NCBI GenBank assembly: GCA_000434615.1
Contig: FR880792.1
Coordinates: 12,364-28,234, forward strand
From: Clostridium sp. CAG:510
Lineage (GTDB): Bacteria; Bacillota; Clostridia; Lachnospirales; Lachnospiraceae
DNA: 15,871 nucleotides
Reading direction: 5' to 3'
The position numbers and the translations under genes were made by a program. Positions 14,280-15,871 of this stretch are shown piece after piece (the stretch's first letter is position 1; each line of letters opens with the position of its first letter). The notes below the pieces were generated by a model that ran no database searches, was not told the DNA's origin, and worked only from the letters and a program-made list of their open reading frames with translations.

Positions 14280-15815
14280 ATGAAGGGTGATATGGTAGAA
14301 CTTGCGGCCTTTATCTGCTACCTGGTAGTAGTGCTGGCTATGGGAGTTTATTTCTTTCTAAAAGGAAAGAAGACTGAATCGGGAGATAAGGATTATTTCT
14401 TAGGCGGCAGAAATATGAACGGACTGGTGGCAGCCCTTTCCGCCGGAGCCTCCGATATGAGTGCATGGGTGCTCATGGGACTTCCCGGTTCCATTTATTT
14501 ATACGGTATGGGTCAGGTATGGATTTCTGTTGGACTTTTAATCGGTACCGTTTGTGCGTGGACCTTTGTGGCGCCGAGGCTTCGCCGGTATTCCATTAAG
14601 GCAAACGACTCCATTACCATTCCACAGTTTCTGGTAAACCGTTTCCAGTCCAAAAATCCGGCGCTGCAGATTATCTGTGCCATTATCTTTATTATTGCCT
14701 ACTGCATCTATGCGGCATCCAGTATTGTGGCATGCGGTTCCCTGTTTGTTACCGTGTTCGGTGTGGTGGAATTCAATCTGTTCGGTCTGCATGTTGTGAT
14801 GAATGAACTGTTCTACATGATTTTAGCAACCTGCGTTATTTTATTCTATACGTTCTTAGGGGGGTTCAATGCCGTATGCTGGACGGACTTTTTCCAGGGC
14901 ATGCTGATGCTCTTAGCCCTGCTTACAGCTCCTATCGTGGCGCTGTTTGCCATGCGTGGTGCGGACTTTACACCGCTTGCTCCGGTTGTTACGGGCGAAC
15001 ATTACTACAGCCTCTTATCTACCGGTAAATGGGACTGGGGCAGTATTTCCGATATTGTAAGTGGTTTCGGCTGGGGACTCGGGTATCTGGGTATGCCGCA
15101 CATCCTTGTGCGTTACATGTCCATCCGTTCCGAAAAGGAAATGAAAAAATCCTGTATTGTGGGTAGCACCTGGACAGCCCTTATTTTAATTATGGCTTCC
15201 GCAGTGGCGCTGGTAGGACATGAATACCTGGGTACATACCTGGATGACGGCAGCAAGAGCCTTATCTTTGTATATATGGTAAGAAGCCTGTTCCCGGCAT
15301 TGCTCTCCGGTGTTCTGCTTTCCGCAATTTTAGCGGCCTCCATGAGTACGGCGGACTCCCAGCTTTTAGCATCCTCCTCCGCATTTGCGTCAGATGTATA
15401 CAAGCCCGTATTCCGCAAGAATGCTTCCAATAAGGAAATGCTCTGGGCGGGCAGAATAATCGTAGCCGTTATCTCCGTTGTGGCTCTGGTTATTGCGTTA
15501 AGTCCGAACTGTAAGGGCATCATGGCGCTGGTGGAATGTGCGTGGGCGGCATTCGGCTCCGCATTCGGCCCCACCATCGTGCTTGCGCTATATTGGAAGA
15601 GATTTACCTATAAGGGTGCGGTTGCCGGTATTGTGGGCGGCTTTGTGACAGATGCGCTCTGGTATGCGTTCCTGTCGGAAAGCACCGGCCTTTACGAAAT
15701 CATTCCCGGCTTTGCTGTAGGACTTGCGGCAGCGGTTATCGTATCCCTGCTTGACGGGAAACCTTCCAAAGAAGTGGAAGAAATGTTTGAAGCAGCCCAG
15801 GAAAAAACAGAATAA
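14280..15815 (+). CDS. putP: Sodium/proline symporter, PutP type
   Basis: Membrane symporter of the SSS family that takes up proline with Na+. From ATG 14280 the protein has 511 residues and about 13 hydrophobic segments. Diagnostic pieces are DYFLGGRNMNGLVAALSAG, then GASDMSAWVLMGLPG (56-70), nearly identical to the PutP motif; D59 corresponds to the essential Asp55 of E. coli PutP. A later LAASMSTADSQLLASSSAFASD carries the adjacent Ser-Thr pair expected for Na+ binding. GGFNAVCWTDFFQGMLML is also family-typical. The start is set by AAAGGAG (14266-14272), 7 nt before ATG; an in-frame TTG at 14202 would add 26 poorly hydrophobic residues and overlap the promoter. The protein ends in a charged tail (EVEEMFEAAQEKTE). 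The gene is transcribed away from the methyltransferase gene and appears to be monocistronic as far as the window shows. No proline dehydrogenase lies nearby, so osmoprotection or nutrition are both possible. Confidence 0.94.
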   Translation: MKGDMVELAAFICYLVVVLAMGVYFFLKGKKTESGDKDYFLGGRNMNGLVAALSAGASDMSAWVLMGLPGSIYLYGMGQVWISVGLLIGTVCAWTFVAPRLRRYSIKANDSITIPQFLVNRFQSKNPALQIICAIIFIIAYCIYAASSIVACGSLFVTVFGVVEFNLFGLHVVMNELFYMILATCVILFYTFLGGFNAVCWTDFFQGMLMLLALLTAPIVALFAMRGADFTPLAPVVTGEHYYSLLSTGKWDWGSISDIVSGFGWGLGYLGMPHILVRYMSIRSEKEMKKSCIVGSTWTALILIMASAVALVGHEYLGTYLDDGSKSLIFVYMVRSLFPALLSGVLLSAILAASMSTADSQLLASSSAFASDVYKPVFRKNASNKEMLWAGRIIVAVISVVALVIALSPNCKGIMALVECAWAAFGSAFGPTIVLALYWKRFTYKGAVAGIVGGFVTDALWYAFLSESTGLYEIIPGFAVGLAAAVIVSLLDGKPSKEVEEMFEAAQEKTE

Positions 15816-15871
15816 TGAAGAAATCGGTCCTTTTTCAAAAAATGTTAATTAGCCCTTTGAGATTTCACCAC

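Noticed and set aside
15816..15871. Terminator of the symporter gene at the right edge
   Set aside because: The CCTTTTTCAAAAAATG segment offers only a T/A pairing with almost no loop and no GC stem; the window ends before any clear structure.
1..15871. Mobile element, phage or defence system
   Set aside because: No integrase, transposase, terminal repeats of a gene-bearing element, CRISPR repeats, toxin-antitoxin pair or defence-type nuclease was seen; the PLD-superfamily protein has a membrane anchor and lipid-enzyme features and no partner genes suggesting defence.

Overview
The window looks like chromosomal DNA of a Gram-positive anaerobe of the Clostridia, most likely Lachnospiraceae. 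The signs are Bacillota-type promoters and strong purine-rich ribosome binding sites, a YesM/YesN-type two-component pair beside a LipO-type carbohydrate importer, a lipoprotein substrate-binding protein, a paired heterodimeric ABC exporter and an HD-GYP protein. The family assignment is inference. I see no transposase, integrase, phage gene, tRNA, rRNA or CRISPR array.

Layout. (1) 1-5546, + strand: the 3' end of a histidine kinase gene, its AraC-type response regulator, a lipoprotein solute-binding protein and two permeases. This is a complete sensing and uptake cassette for an unidentified oligosaccharide, except that no ATPase is encoded, so a shared MsmX-like ATPase is expected. Between the regulator and the binding-protein gene lies a 9-bp direct repeat at a two-helical-turn spacing beside a promoter with a poor -35 box, a plausible target for the regulator. 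A long hairpin without a U-tract separates the binding-protein and permease genes and probably sets their expression ratio. (2) 5547-7599, +: a membrane-anchored phospholipase D-superfamily protein (cardiolipin synthase-like) and the manganese exporter mntP. The promoter of the first gene is enclosed by a perfect 11-bp inverted repeat. (3) 7600-11695, +: a clear sigma-A promoter (7616-7644) and two overlapping genes for an asymmetric heterodimeric ABC exporter. One half has the degenerate Walker B and H-loop, the other the degenerate signature motif. (4) 11696-13038, +: a protein with two HD domains, the second a canonical HD-GYP, so a probable cyclic-di-GMP phosphodiesterase. (5) 13039-13247: an intergenic region dominated by a palindromic element of about 120 bp that can end transcription in both directions between convergent genes. 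(6) 13248-14108, - strand: an RlmI-like SAM-dependent methyltransferase. (7) 14109-14279: a divergent promoter region. (8) 14280-15815, +: a PutP-type sodium/proline symporter. The last 56 bases (15816-15871) hold no feature I can support.

The protein-coding content is mostly familiar. The parts most worth a second look are non-coding: the nested palindrome at 13077-13205, the promoter-enclosing repeat at 5555-5605, the phased repeats at 1713-1743, and the hairpin at 3596-3632. I did not find convincing evidence of a wholly new multi-gene system.
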